From an uncultured bacterium (GTDB lineage Bacteria; Bacillota; Clostridia; Lachnospirales; Lachnospiraceae): a DNA stretch of 40,338 bases. The stretch covers positions 1 to 40,338 of the forward strand of contig CAMWUN010000031.1 of assembly GCA_947177425.1 (NCBI GenBank), given 5' to 3'. Position numbers and translations under genes: made by a program. The notes below the pieces were generated by a model. That model was given only the letters and a program-made list of their open reading frames with translations. It was not told the DNA's origin and ran no database searches. Of this stretch, positions 8,175-20,048 are shown piece after piece (the first letter of the stretch is position 1; each line of letters starts with the position of its first letter).

Positions 8175-8207
8175 ATAAGCTGTGGGGTATACCTGCAGCT
8201 TATTTTT
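8175..8207 (+). terminator. Intrinsic terminator after the GH18 gene
   Basis: ATAAGCTG (8175-8182) pairs with CAGCTTAT (8196-8203), with a short self-complementary GGTATACC core in the loop, followed by a T-run to 8207. Confidence 0.8.
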
Positions 8208-8235
8208 CATACATTTAGTTGAAAGCTTATTATGA

Positions 8236-8946
8236 ATGGGGCAAAGCGTGACAAGTAATCAGAACAGGGTTTTGAAACTGGTAATGGTAGGGATATTGAT
8301 GTTTTCCATGTTTGTGGTGGCGAGAGAAGGAGCTGTTTATGTAAGTTCTGTGCAGGTGAAGGAGAAGGAAAAGATATGTGTGGTGATTGATGCCGGACAT
8401 GGGGGAGCGGATCCTGGCAAAGTGGGCGTCAACAACCAGCTTGAAAAGGATATTAATCTGAAAATAGCCCAGAGCCTTAAGCAGTTTCTGCAGGCGGAGG
8501 GTATCGAGGTGGTGATGACCCGGGAGGGGGATGGCGGCCTGTATGACGAAAATGCTTCCAATAAAAAGGTACAGGATATGAAAAGAAGGCTGGAAATTAT
8601 TGAAAACGCCAATCCGGCTCTTGTGGTAAGCATCCACCAGAACAGTTATCATGAAGAGTACGTCAAAGGGGCGCAGGTTTTTTATTATTCTACCAGCGAG
8701 AAAAGTAAAGAACTGGCGGAAATACTTCAGGAGCAGCTGCGGAAACTGGATTCGGAGAATACACGGCAGGCCAAAGGGAATGACAGCTATTTCCTGCTGA
8801 AAAAGACTTCTAAGCCGATTGCCATAGTAGAATGCGGTTTCCTGTCCAACAGGGAGGAGGCGGAGGAACTGTCCTCACCGCTTTATCAGGAGAAAATGGC
8901 CTGGAACATCCATATGGGAATTATGAAATATATTAGTACATTGTAG
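8236..8946 (+). CDS. cwlD: N-acetylmuramoyl-L-alanine amidase, CwlD-like
   Basis: Zinc-dependent Amidase_3 enzyme that cuts the bond between muramic acid and the stem peptide of peptidoglycan. In spore formers CwlD-type enzymes begin muramic-lactam formation in the cortex. The 236-residue protein has an N-terminal membrane or signal segment (about residues 15-30). The catalytic domain starts at VVIDAGHGGADPG (first zinc His); the Glu in LEKDINL, the His in VSIHQN and the catalytic Glu in IVECGFLSN follow in order. All key residues are present. The start is uncertain: ATG 8236 has a poor ribosome site, while in-frame GTG 8248 is preceded by GGGG. It lies between the GH18 gene and sua5. The specific symbol rests on size and architecture and could be another small amidase. 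Confidence 0.8.
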   Translation: MGQSVTSNQNRVLKLVMVGILMFSMFVVAREGAVYVSSVQVKEKEKICVVIDAGHGGADPGKVGVNNQLEKDINLKIAQSLKQFLQAEGIEVVMTREGDGGLYDENASNKKVQDMKRRLEIIENANPALVVSIHQNSYHEEYVKGAQVFYYSTSEKSKELAEILQEQLRKLDSENTRQAKGNDSYFLLKKTSKPIAIVECGFLSNREEAEELSSPLYQEKMAWNIHMGIMKYISTL

Positions 8947-9072
8947 AAGCGTACAACTGTTCAGACGACAATATTTCTGCTTCTTGACCTAAAGGGTTAC
9001 TGATTTGGAGACGGTAATGCGTAATAAAGGTAGTCAAATAAGGGAAAGTGTGATAGAGTAAAAGATGTGGAA

Positions 9073-9092
9073 GCCGCCGTTATGCCGGCGGC
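9073..9092 (+). other. GC-rich hairpin just upstream of the Sua5 gene
   Basis: GCCGCCG and CGGCGGC form a perfect 7-bp stem with a 6-nt loop, 18 bp before the sua5 start. There is no T-run, so it is not a classical terminator. It could stabilise the mRNA or modulate access to the GGGA ribosome site. The rest of 8947-9110 shows no clear promoter. Confidence 0.45.
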
Positions 9093-9110
9093 ATATGGGA
9101 AAGTGCGGAA

Positions 9111-10160
9111 ATGAAAACAAGAATAGTCCAGGTAGAAGAAAAAAATATAGACATGGAGATTATACGGGAGGCGGGGGAAATTATAAAAGCCGGCGGTCTG
9201 GTGGCTTTTCCCACGGAGACGGTGTACGGTCTTGGGGGGGATGCGTTAAACGGCGCATCATCAGGGAAAATTTATGCTGCGAAAGGAAGACCTTCAGATA
9301 ATCCGCTGATTATCCATATTGCGGGGATGGAATATCTGCCCCGGATCGTAAAGAGGATACCGGAGGAAGCTTACAAACTGGCCGGGCTTTACTGGCCGGG
9401 ACCTCTTACCATGATTTTTGAGAAAGCGGACTGTGTGCCTTTGGAAACCACGGGGGGCCTTGCTACAGTGGCGGTGAGAATGCCTTCTAACAAGGCGGCA
9501 AGGGCGTTGATAGAAGCAGCCGGAGGCTATGTTGCTGCTCCCAGTGCAAATCTCTCAGGGCGGCCAAGCCCCACCATGGCAAAGCATGTGATTGAAGACA
9601 TGGATGGCCGGATCGACATGATTATAGACGGCGGAGAGGCGGATATCGGGCTGGAATCCACAATAGTTGACCTGACCGGGGACGGGCCGGTGATTTTAAG
9701 ACCCGGATATGTTACCCGGGAAATGCTGGAGGATGCGGTAAGCGGGGTGGCAGTGGACGGGACGATTCTGGGCGGGGATGCGGCAGGGGCGCCCAAAGCG
9801 CCCGGCATGAAATACAGGCATTATGCTCCCAGAGGCAGCCTTGTGATTGTGGAAGGAATGCAGGAAAAGGCGGCGGCCTGCATTAACAGCAGGTTAAAAG
9901 CCCACAGGCAGGCAGGGGAGAGAACCGGCGTCATTGCCACAGACGAGACGGCGGCGCTTTATCAGGCGGACAGCGTCAAGAGTCTGGGCAGACGCAGCGA
10001 TGAGGAGACAATAGCGAAGCATTTATTCCAAATACTGCGGGAATTTGATGAGGAAGAGATACAGTTTATATATGCAGAAAGTTTTGATGCCAGGGGTGTG
10101 GGACAGGCCATTATGAACAGGCTCCTTAAGGCAGCCGGGCATCAGGTGATAAGGCAGTGA
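9111..10160 (+). CDS. L-threonylcarbamoyladenylate synthase (Sua5/YwlC type)
   Basis: Uses threonine, bicarbonate and ATP to make threonylcarbamoyl-AMP, the donor for the essential t6A37 modification of ANN-decoding tRNAs in the cytoplasm. At 349 residues it is the long Sua5 form: a YrdC-type catalytic domain (about 1-205) followed by a linker and a small Sua5 C-terminal domain (about 235-345). Conserved elements seen are AFPTETVYGLG, the K-x-R block YAAKGRPSDNPLIIH, APSANLSGRPSPT and a glycine-rich ESTIVDLTG. The linker motif GMKYRHYAP is typical of the long form. The start ATG at 9111 has a modest GGGA site behind a GC-rich hairpin. It is followed after 23 bp by rpiB, so the two are probably co-transcribed. 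The call is secure. Confidence 0.93.
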   Translation: MKTRIVQVEEKNIDMEIIREAGEIIKAGGLVAFPTETVYGLGGDALNGASSGKIYAAKGRPSDNPLIIHIAGMEYLPRIVKRIPEEAYKLAGLYWPGPLTMIFEKADCVPLETTGGLATVAVRMPSNKAARALIEAAGGYVAAPSANLSGRPSPTMAKHVIEDMDGRIDMIIDGGEADIGLESTIVDLTGDGPVILRPGYVTREMLEDAVSGVAVDGTILGGDAAGAPKAPGMKYRHYAPRGSLVIVEGMQEKAAACINSRLKAHRQAGERTGVIATDETAALYQADSVKSLGRRSDEETIAKHLFQILREFDEEEIQFIYAESFDARGVGQAIMNRLLKAAGHQVIRQ

Positions 10161-10183
10161 AACAGGGAAAGGGAGGCAGAAAA

Positions 10184-10615
10184 ATGATAGCGTTGGGAAG
10201 CGACCATGGGGGATATGATTTGAAATGCAGAGTTATGGAGCATTTGAAGGAAAGAGGGATTGCCTGTAAAGATTTTGGATGTTTTGACAGGAAATCCTGT
10301 GATTACCCGGATTTCGGGAAAGCGGCGGCAAAGGCCGTGGCATCCGGGGAGTGTGACAGGGGAATTGTGGTGTGTACCACGGGAATTGGCATTTCCATTG
10401 CGGCAAACAAAGTTCCCGGCGTGCGCTGCGCACTCTGTACCGACCCCTATCTTGCAAAGATGACGAGGCTCCACAATGATGCAAATATGCTTGCCCTTGG
10501 TGGTGAAATAACCGGAGGGAATCTGGCCCTTGAAATTGTGGATGTCTTTCTGGATACAGAGTTTTCCGGGGAAGAGAAGCATATGCGCAGGGTCGGCAAA
10601 ATAGAAAACGGCTGA
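10184..10615 (+). CDS. rpiB: Ribose-5-phosphate isomerase B
   Basis: Interconverts ribose 5-phosphate and ribulose 5-phosphate in the pentose phosphate pathway. The protein has 143 residues, the usual length of RpiB. MIALGSDHGG at the start, catalytic C64 in VVCTTGIGI and H97 in RLHNDANML are all visible. The usual CGTGIG loop reads CTTGIG, a mild variant; the same fold also includes galactose-6-phosphate isomerase (LacAB) and allose-6-phosphate isomerase, but there are no sugar-operon neighbours. The start at 10184 is chosen for its GGGAGG site; an in-frame GTG at 10157 would overlap the Sua5 stop codon. The sua5-rpiB order is common in Bacillota. The enzyme is probably cytosolic and constitutively expressed with sua5. 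Confidence 0.92.
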   Translation: MIALGSDHGGYDLKCRVMEHLKERGIACKDFGCFDRKSCDYPDFGKAAAKAVASGECDRGIVVCTTGIGISIAANKVPGVRCALCTDPYLAKMTRLHNDANMLALGGEITGGNLALEIVDVFLDTEFSGEEKHMRRVGKIENG

Positions 10616-10659
10616 CCGGAAGCTGTAAGGTACGGAATTAATTATTGAGGTAAAGGCGG

Positions 10660-11835
10660 GTGAAAGAGATGAGAAAGGCAGGAAAAAAGAACATTGCTGC
10701 AGTAGTGGCGGCAGTTCTTTTCTTAGGTGCTTTTCCCATAACTGCATATGCCGATAAGATATCGGAGTTAGAGCAGAAAATCAACCAACAGAAGGAAGAA
10801 AAAGAAAAGACGGAAAATGAAATCAGCGAGAGGAAGGATGAACTGGAGGATTTAAACCAGACCACGGAAGGACTTAAGGGCCAGCTCAATAACCTGAACG
10901 CGGATTTGACGGAAGTAAGCAATAACCTGGCGGAACTGGAAGACAAGATTGTTCTTAAAAACGAAGAGATTGAAAAGACCCAGGAGGAACTTGCGGAGGC
11001 AAAGAGGATAGAAGAAGAACAGTATGAAGCCATGAAGAAGCGGATACAGTTTATGTATGAGAGAGGCGACCATGTGCTGCTGGAGGCGCTTTTTGGGGCG
11101 GTAAGCTTTTCGGATCTGCTGAACAGGCAGGATTATATTGAACAGTTGTCGGCATATGACAGGAATAAATTAGAAGAATTTAAAGCCATCAGGCAGAATG
11201 TGGAAGACACCGAGGCGCGCCTTGAGCAGGAAAAGAAGGAACTGGATGCGCTGAAAGTTACAGTGGAAGCGGAGCAGAGCCGCGTGGCGGGCCTTGTGAG
11301 CCAGACTTCCGGCAAAATTTCCAGCTACCAGAACGAAATTTCCCGGACGGAAGCCGAAATGATAGAATATGAGCGCCAGCTTGCAGAACAGAACAACAGT
11401 ATTGAAGAATTGCAGAAGCAGTTGGAGGAAGAAAGGCGGCTGTCCCGTCTGGCAGCCCAGTCTGCATGGAGGGATATTTCGGAAATTTCTTTTGCAGACG
11501 GAGACAGGTACCTGTTGGCGAATCTGATATACTGCGAGGCGGGAAACCAGCCTTATGAAGGCCAGGTGGCAGTGGGCGCCGTGGTCATGAACCGGGTTAT
11601 GAGTTCTGTATTCCCGGATACGGTGGTGGGGGTTATCTACCAGAATAAGCAGTTCTCCCCTGTAGCCAGCGGGCGGCTTGCCCTTGCCCTGGCGGAAAAT
11701 CATGCCACTCAGGCATGTTACAGCGCTGCGGACGCGGCCATGTCCGGAACCACAACTGTGGGCAACTGTCTGTTTTTCAGAACGCCCATTGAAGGATTAT
11801 CCGGCACCCAGATTGGAGGCCATATCTTTTACTAA
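10660..11835 (+). CDS. Secreted coiled-coil protein with C-terminal SleB-type cell-wall hydrolase domain
   Basis: Exported peptidoglycan hydrolase of 391 residues. A signal peptide ends at about residue 31 (FPITAYADK). Two long, highly charged coiled-coil blocks follow (about 32-130 and 165-270), resembling the N-terminal part of CwlO/EnvC-like proteins, interrupted by a short globular segment around GDHVLLEALFGAVSFSDLL that is typical of that family. The C-terminus (about 280-391) is a Hydrolase_2 (SleB/CwlJ-like) domain with LIYCEAGNQPYEGQVAVGAV; the Glu in CEAG is the expected catalytic residue. CwlO proteins usually end in NlpC/P60 and EnvC in LytM, so this combination is less common. The start could be GTG 10660 or ATG 10669, each with a purine-rich site. 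Its stop codon overlaps the convergent gene. Confidence 0.85.
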   Translation: MKEMRKAGKKNIAAVVAAVLFLGAFPITAYADKISELEQKINQQKEEKEKTENEISERKDELEDLNQTTEGLKGQLNNLNADLTEVSNNLAELEDKIVLKNEEIEKTQEELAEAKRIEEEQYEAMKKRIQFMYERGDHVLLEALFGAVSFSDLLNRQDYIEQLSAYDRNKLEEFKAIRQNVEDTEARLEQEKKELDALKVTVEAEQSRVAGLVSQTSGKISSYQNEISRTEAEMIEYERQLAEQNNSIEELQKQLEEERRLSRLAAQSAWRDISEISFADGDRYLLANLIYCEAGNQPYEGQVAVGAVVMNRVMSSVFPDTVVGVIYQNKQFSPVASGRLALALAENHATQACYSAADAAMSGTTTVGNCLFFRTPIEGLSGTQIGGHIFY

Positions 11836-12317
11836 AAAGTGGAAGACGGCTGGTCTATATAGGACTTCAGCGCATCAAAGCCGCCGGAATAAATAATCTG
11901 CAGTAATTTATTGAGGCGGAGCAGACTGGATTTTAATGTGTCCAGTGAAATGGAACGGGATTCCAGGGCTGTCACCAGCTCGTCCAGATCCACGACTTTT
12001 ACAAAACCGTCAGGATAAATGATTACGTCGGCCAGCAGGTCCGTGACAATCATCGTATTGTCGGAGGAGTGGTAGTCAAAATCCACAATATCGCAATACC
12101 AGTACAGAAGGCTTCCGCTTTCACGGCAGAATTTGCTTATCTTGAAACCTTCCTTCAGGAAATAGCAGGAACTGCCGTGGTGGAGGTCTTTTTTGGGATG
12201 GAGGGCTTTCCACGAAGTGATAATATGTTTTTCGTCGCAGGAGAGAATGATGTCATCTTTAAGAAGGACACATTCTTCCGGGATGATGCGTCTGCGGTAT
12301 AAAATGGGGTTTGTCAT
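11832..12317 (-). CDS. DUF402 family protein (YgaC/Ntdp-like)
   Basis: A 161-residue cytosolic protein of the DUF402 family, whose characterised members include nucleoside di- and triphosphate phosphatases and FomD. The family signature is clear: YWYCDIVDFDYH at about 72-83, then VTDLLADVIIYPDGFVKVVD and a following DELVTAL. The Asp and Tyr residues in these strands form the metal-binding site in solved relatives. The start at 12317 has a GGAGG site, and a good minus-strand promoter lies about 55 bp upstream. The stop codon overlaps that of the convergent SleB-type gene by four bases, leaving no room for a terminator between them. Biochemical activity is inferred from the family only. It diverges from the ATP synthase operon. 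Confidence 0.85.
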   Translation of the reverse strand: MTNPILYRRRIIPEECVLLKDDIILSCDEKHIITSWKALHPKKDLHHGSSCYFLKEGFKISKFCRESGSLLYWYCDIVDFDYHSSDNTMIVTDLLADVIIYPDGFVKVVDLDELVTALESRSISLDTLKSSLLRLNKLLQIIYSGGFDALKSYIDQPSSTF

Positions 12318-12368
12318 ACAGCCTCCTTTGCCGGAAAAAGAATGTTTTTTGTAGTTGTTTTATGGAAA

Positions 12369-12397
12369 ATACTACTATTAATCTGAAGGAAAGTCAA
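12369..12397 (-). promoter_or_regulatory. Promoter of the DUF402 gene
   Basis: On the minus strand TTGACT (12392-12397) and TAGTAT (12369-12374) are separated by 17 bp. Confidence 0.65.
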
Positions 12398-12475
12398 CGA
12401 ATTTGATTCATGTAACAGTAGTAAAAATGTATAAAATTTTTGTTAATTATTTATAAGGTTTTCATGTTTCTTGCC

Positions 12476-12504
12476 TAGACAGAAGCCAAAAAAGTATGTA
12501 TAAT
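12476..12504 (+). promoter_or_regulatory. Promoter of the ATP synthase operon
   Basis: TAGACA (12476-12481) and TATAAT (12499-12504) are separated by 17 bp. The start would be near 12511, giving a leader of about 43 nt. No other strong promoter is evident before the terminator after atpC. Confidence 0.7.
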
Positions 12505-12553
12505 CATAGTTGAGTGTAAGTAGGAGATAAAGCACTTTGAAAGGGAGAGGCAT

Positions 12554-12859
12554 ATGAAGTTCAATCGGAAGGTTTATCAGGCTTTAACGATGATAGGTCA
12601 GTTCGGAATCAATATGCTGGTCCCTGTTTTTATTTGTTCCTTTCTGGGAATATTTCTTGACGGGAAACTGGGAACTGAATTCTGGGTAGTTATCCTGTTT
12701 TTTGTGGGAGCGGTAGCGGGAGGGTATAATGTCTACCGTTTTGCCAGAGGAATATTTATGAGTGAAAGTGAGCAGTCAGCTTATCTTCACAAAAGCAGAA
12801 GGAACAGGAGAGGTGCAGATGAAGGGAAAGATTATCAGGATAAACAGGACTCTGTTTGA
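12554..12859 (+). CDS. atpZ: AtpZ/AtpI-family small membrane protein
   Basis: First gene of the ATP synthase operon: a 101-residue membrane protein with two hydrophobic segments (about 10-35 and 42-65) joined by LGIFLDGKLGTEFW, the F0F1-ATPase_gene1/AtpZ pattern, and a charged C-terminal tail. Members are proposed to act with AtpI in Mg2+/Ca2+ uptake or in ring assembly; the exact role is not settled. The start at 12554 follows AAAGGGAGAGG. Its 3' end overlaps the next gene by 41 bp, suggesting translational coupling. Position and topology make the family call good, although a very small protein always carries some uncertainty. Confidence 0.82.
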   Translation: MKFNRKVYQALTMIGQFGINMLVPVFICSFLGIFLDGKLGTEFWVVILFFVGAVAGGYNVYRFARGIFMSESEQSAYLHKSRRNRRGADEGKDYQDKQDSV

Positions 12860-13265
12860 GCTTGAAACAGGGATTCTCATGTTTGGGGCACTATGCCAGC
12901 TTTTGGTATTTCTGGTAGAAGACAGGACTGGATACAGTCTTGGACTCTGGCTGGGAATCCTGATAGCGGCTGTGAGTGCATTCCATATGTGGTGGTCGCT
13001 GGATAAAGCGCTTGATCTGGGAGAAAACCAGGCTGTCAAAACCATGAGCATGCACAATATACTGCGGTACATGTTCATTACAGTGGCGCTTATTCTGATT
13101 GCCATAAGCGGCAGGATGAATCCTCTTTCCGCGTTTCTGGGTATCATGGGGCTCAAGGCGTCTGCATATATGCACTTTATCACCAAAAAAATCAGCACAT
13201 CAATATACGGAGAGGAGATTCTCCCTCCGCTGATAGAAGAACCTGCATTACAGCAGGATAAGTAA
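12819..13265 (+). CDS. atpI: ATP synthase protein I-like membrane protein (AtpI)
   Basis: A 148-residue membrane protein with four hydrophobic segments (about 18-34, 41-59, 82-99 and 106-122), in the position and with the topology of AtpI, the chaperone that helps assemble the c-ring of F-type ATP synthase. Sequence conservation in this family is weak, so position carries much of the call. The start at 12819 is selected for the AGGAGAGGTG site; an upstream in-frame ATG at 12762 lies inside atpZ and lacks a good site. It overlaps atpZ by 41 bp and is followed 12 bp later by atpB with its own GGAGGTG site. In a Na+-type synthase AtpI is known to be important for c-ring assembly, which fits the c subunit here. 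Confidence 0.75.
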   Translation: MKGKIIRINRTLFELETGILMFGALCQLLVFLVEDRTGYSLGLWLGILIAAVSAFHMWWSLDKALDLGENQAVKTMSMHNILRYMFITVALILIAISGRMNPLSAFLGIMGLKASAYMHFITKKISTSIYGEEILPPLIEEPALQQDK

Positions 13266-13277
13266 GGAGGTGAAGGT

Positions 13278-14000
13278 ATGGGACAGGGAATTTTATTATC
13301 CCAGAGCACGGAAGTGGACTTTATGATTCATGGAGTCTTTTCCTATGAACTGTTTGGCCAGACGGTATGGATAACCACGACCCATGTGTGCGTTCTAATC
13401 GTCATGCTGATTGTTATCGGCTTCTGTATTGCGGCAAACCGGGCAGTAAAGCATGCCACGGAAGTTCCGGGAGCATTTCAGAATGTGGTGGAACTGATTG
13501 TCGAGATGCTGGACGGAATGGTCGGCGGCGTAATGGGAAAACAGGCAGTCAGGTTCCGAAATTATATCGGGACGATTTTCATATTTATTTTTATCAGCAA
13601 TATTTCCGGCCTGCTGGGACTGCGGCCTCCCACAGCGGATTATGGCGTTACATTTGCGCTGGGGATCATCACGTTTACCCTGATTCACTTTAATAAGTTC
13701 AAGTACCAGAAAGTATCTGGCGTACTTAAGGGACTGTGTGAGCCGTGGCCGATTTGGGCGCCGATCAATATTATAAGTGATCTGGCGGTTCCGGTTTCGC
13801 TCTCGCTGCGTCTGTTTGCCAATATTTTGTCGGGAACAGCGATTATGGCGCTGATATATGCACTGCTCAGCAAGGTTGCTCTTGTTTGGCCGGCGGCGCT
13901 GCATGTGTATTTTGACCTGTTTTCGGGTGCAATCCAGACCTATGTATTCTGTATGCTTACCATGACGTACATTACAGACGCATGTAATACAGGAGACTGA
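13278..14000 (+). CDS. atpB: ATP synthase F0 subunit a
   Basis: Stator subunit holding the ion half-channels against the c-ring in the membrane. It has 240 residues with five or six membrane segments. The essential arginine is visible as R178 in VSLSLRLFANILSG, and the following PAALHVYFDLFSGAIQTYVF block is the conserved last helix. A conserved N-terminal NVVELIVEMLDG precedes the first channel helices. The C-terminus stops soon after the last helix, as usual. The start at 13278 has a GGAGGTG site. It is third in the operon, followed by a 124-bp spacer before atpE. The family call is firm; the ion (Na+ rather than H+) is inferred from subunit c. Confidence 0.95.
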   Translation: MGQGILLSQSTEVDFMIHGVFSYELFGQTVWITTTHVCVLIVMLIVIGFCIAANRAVKHATEVPGAFQNVVELIVEMLDGMVGGVMGKQAVRFRNYIGTIFIFIFISNISGLLGLRPPTADYGVTFALGIITFTLIHFNKFKYQKVSGVLKGLCEPWPIWAPINIISDLAVPVSLSLRLFANILSGTAIMALIYALLSKVALVWPAALHVYFDLFSGAIQTYVFCMLTMTYITDACNTGD

Positions 14001-14080
14001 CAGGGAGGCATTGATGCGCGGGGATGCGCAGGAACAGGCATAAGAAATGAAACAGGCATTTAAAAATTGATAGTAATGTA

Positions 14081-14388
<308 letters not shown>

Positions 14389-14483
14389 AACTAGGAAAAT
14401 CCTGGCCGTCTGGGAGGGATATCCTTCTGACGGGAATGAGAGGGCAGTCTGAATGACAATAGGGAGAGAAAGGAGGTTTACGG

Positions 14484-14989
14484 ATGGAACCCAGATTGTT
14501 TGACCTTGACCTGCAGCTTCTGGCTGATGCCACGCTCATGATTATTGCTATTTTTACGCTTTTTCTTGTGGCATCTTATTTTCTGTTTAACCCTGTAAGG
14601 GAGATGCTTGCCAAAAGGCAGAAGAAGATAAAGGATGAGCTGGATAATGCAGCTAAGGATAAAGAAGATGCGGCGGGGCTTAAACTTCAGTATGAGGAAA
14701 AGCTTAAGAACATCGACAGGGAAGCGGAAGAAATTTTAAGCGATGCCAGAAAACGTGCGCTGGAGAATGAGAATAAGATTGTGGCCGAAGCAAAGGAAGA
14801 AGCCGCAAGGATTATTGAGAGGGCCAGAGTGGAAGCCGAACTTGAGAAGCAGAAAGCGGCAGACGATGTGAAACGTGAGATGGTAGTGCTTGCATCCATG
14901 ATGGCCGGCAAGGTGGTTAAAGCATCTATTGATACAGCCGTACAGGAAAGCCTGGTAAATGAAACGTTAAAGGAAATAGGTGAGAGCAC

Positions 14990-15002
<13 letters not shown>
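14484..15002 (+). CDS. atpF: ATP synthase F0 subunit b
   Basis: Peripheral stalk subunit of 172 residues linking the membrane sector to F1. It has one N-terminal membrane helix (about 12-34, ending FLFNPVREML, with the conserved Arg of the family) and then a long charged coiled coil (about 38-150) that dimerises. The AKRQKKIKDELDNA stretch after the membrane is typical. The start at 14484 follows AAAGGAGG, about 95 bp after atpE. The 3' end overlaps atpH by 13 bp, implying coupled translation. The assignment is secure from structure and order. Confidence 0.94.
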
Positions 15003-17078
<2,076 letters not shown>

Positions 17079-17131
17079 GGGAGGCCCGACGGGCTTTTCC
17101 TTAAGGAAAAAGATAAGGATAAGGTGACATT

Positions 17132-18004
17132 ATGGCTTCAATGAGAGACATAAAAAGGCGTAAGGGCAGTATTCAGAGCACCCAGCAGATTACCAAGGCC
17201 ATGAAGCTTGTTTCCACTGTTAAGCTGCAAAGAGCAAAGCAGAATGCAGAAAAATCCGGGAATTATTTCCACTGTATGTACGATACAGTCAGCTCTATTT
17301 TAAAAAGGACAAAGAATCTGGATCACAAGTATCTGAAATCCGGTGCGTCAGGCAAGAAGGCAGTGATTGTGATTACATCCAACAGAGGGCTGGCAGGCGG
17401 CTATAACTCCAATGTAGTCAAGCTGATTACAAGAGGAGAACTGGCGGAAGAAGACCTGGCGGTTTATGCAATCGGCAAAAAGGGAAAAGAAGCGCTGCAA
17501 AGGCAGTATGAGATTAAGGCGGATTATTCCGACATAATTGATGAGCCTGTTTATGTGGACGCTATGGCAATCTGCAAGGAAGTGCTGGAAGCTTTTTCCA
17601 AAGGTGAAATCAGCGAGATTTACCTCGCTTACACCGCATTTAAAAATACGGTAGTCCATGTGCCTACCCTGTTGAAACTTCTCCCTGTGGAGATAAACGG
17701 GGAAGAAGCCCCGGAGGGAAGCGGAGAAGATGCGCAGAGCAGCAGGGCGCCCATGAACTTTGAGCCTGAGGACGAAGAAGCTTTAAATCTGCTCATACCC
17801 AAATATATAACCAGTCTGATTTATGGCGGTATGATTGAAGCGGTAGCCAGTGAAAACGGAGCCAGAATGCAGGCAATGGATTCGGCTACCAGCAATGCAG
17901 AAGAAATGATAGACCATCTGACACTGATGTACAACAGGGCGCGCCAGGGTTCCATTACACAGGAACTGACGGAGATTATTGCAGGTGCGAATGCAATATC
18001 TTAA
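17132..18004 (+). CDS. atpG: ATP synthase F1 subunit gamma
   Basis: Central rotor shaft of F1, 290 residues. The N-terminal helix MASMRDIKRRKGSIQSTQQI, with TKAMKLVSTVKLQ, and the C-terminal helix ending RARQGSITQELTEIIAGANAI form the coiled-coil shaft; the Rossmann-like middle begins VITSNRGLAGGYN. An acidic insert (EEAPEGSGEDAQSS, about residues 190-205) is somewhat longer than in Bacillus. Start at 17132 follows AAGGTGAC. The call is secure. Confidence 0.97.
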   Translation: MASMRDIKRRKGSIQSTQQITKAMKLVSTVKLQRAKQNAEKSGNYFHCMYDTVSSILKRTKNLDHKYLKSGASGKKAVIVITSNRGLAGGYNSNVVKLITRGELAEEDLAVYAIGKKGKEALQRQYEIKADYSDIIDEPVYVDAMAICKEVLEAFSKGEISEIYLAYTAFKNTVVHVPTLLKLLPVEINGEEAPEGSGEDAQSSRAPMNFEPEDEEALNLLIPKYITSLIYGGMIEAVASENGARMQAMDSATSNAEEMIDHLTLMYNRARQGSITQELTEIIAGANAIS

Positions 18005-18030
18005 AGCTACATGGGACAGTGCAGAAATGA

Positions 18031-19485
<1,455 letters not shown>

Positions 19486-19502
19486 TTACGGGGGGAAAGC
19501 AT

Positions 19503-19907
19503 ATGGCAGACAACAATTTATTTACTTTGAGGATTATAACTCCTGACCGTGTGTTTTATGAGGGAGAGGCTTCCATGGTGGAGTTCAATACCACGGAAGG
19601 CGAAATCGGTATTTATAAGCAGCATGTGCCCACTACGGTGATTGTAAGTCCGGGTATTCTGACTATTACGGAAGAAGGCGGGACGAAAGAGGCTGCTCTC
19701 CATGCTGGATTCGCTGAAATTCTGCAGGATGAGGTTGTGATTCTTGCGGAAATTATCGAGTGGCCGGGAGAAATTGATGCAGGCCGTGCCGAGGCAGCGA
19801 AAGAGCGTGCCGAGGAAAGGCTCCGCAGTAAGACGCCGGAGACGGATGTCCTGCGTGCAGAGACGGCACTGCAGAGAGCGCTTGCCCGTATTCATGTAAT
19901 TAAATAA
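19503..19907 (+). CDS. atpC: ATP synthase F1 subunit epsilon
   Basis: Rotor subunit and possible ATPase inhibitor, 134 residues. The N-terminal beta sandwich (LRIITPDRVFYEGEASMVE, TTEGEIGIYKQHVPTT) is followed by two C-terminal helices (AGRAEAAKERAEERL and ALQRALARI). It begins 17 bp after atpD with a GGGGGAAAG site and is the last gene of the operon; a hairpin terminator follows. Confidence 0.96.
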   Translation: MADNNLFTLRIITPDRVFYEGEASMVEFNTTEGEIGIYKQHVPTTVIVSPGILTITEEGGTKEAALHAGFAEILQDEVVILAEIIEWPGEIDAGRAEAAKERAEERLRSKTPETDVLRAETALQRALARIHVIK

Positions 19908-19925
19908 TATAAAAGGTGCACAGAT

Positions 19926-19955
19926 AAAAGGCGTATATGAAAGTATATGCCTTTT
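19926..19955 (+). terminator. Terminator-like hairpin at the end of the atp operon
   Basis: AAAAGGCGTATA pairs with TATATGCCTTTT (12 bp, one G-T pair, 6-nt loop). The Ts form part of the stem and no long T-run follows, so some read-through into the moxR gene is possible. Confidence 0.65.
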
Positions 19956-20048
19956 GTCGCCTTTAGAGGACACCGCAATGGCCCAGACAGTTGCAAAGCA
20001 TTAAGGCGCCTGAAGAAAAGGGACGCAGGGAATGGGAAGGAGAAATGG

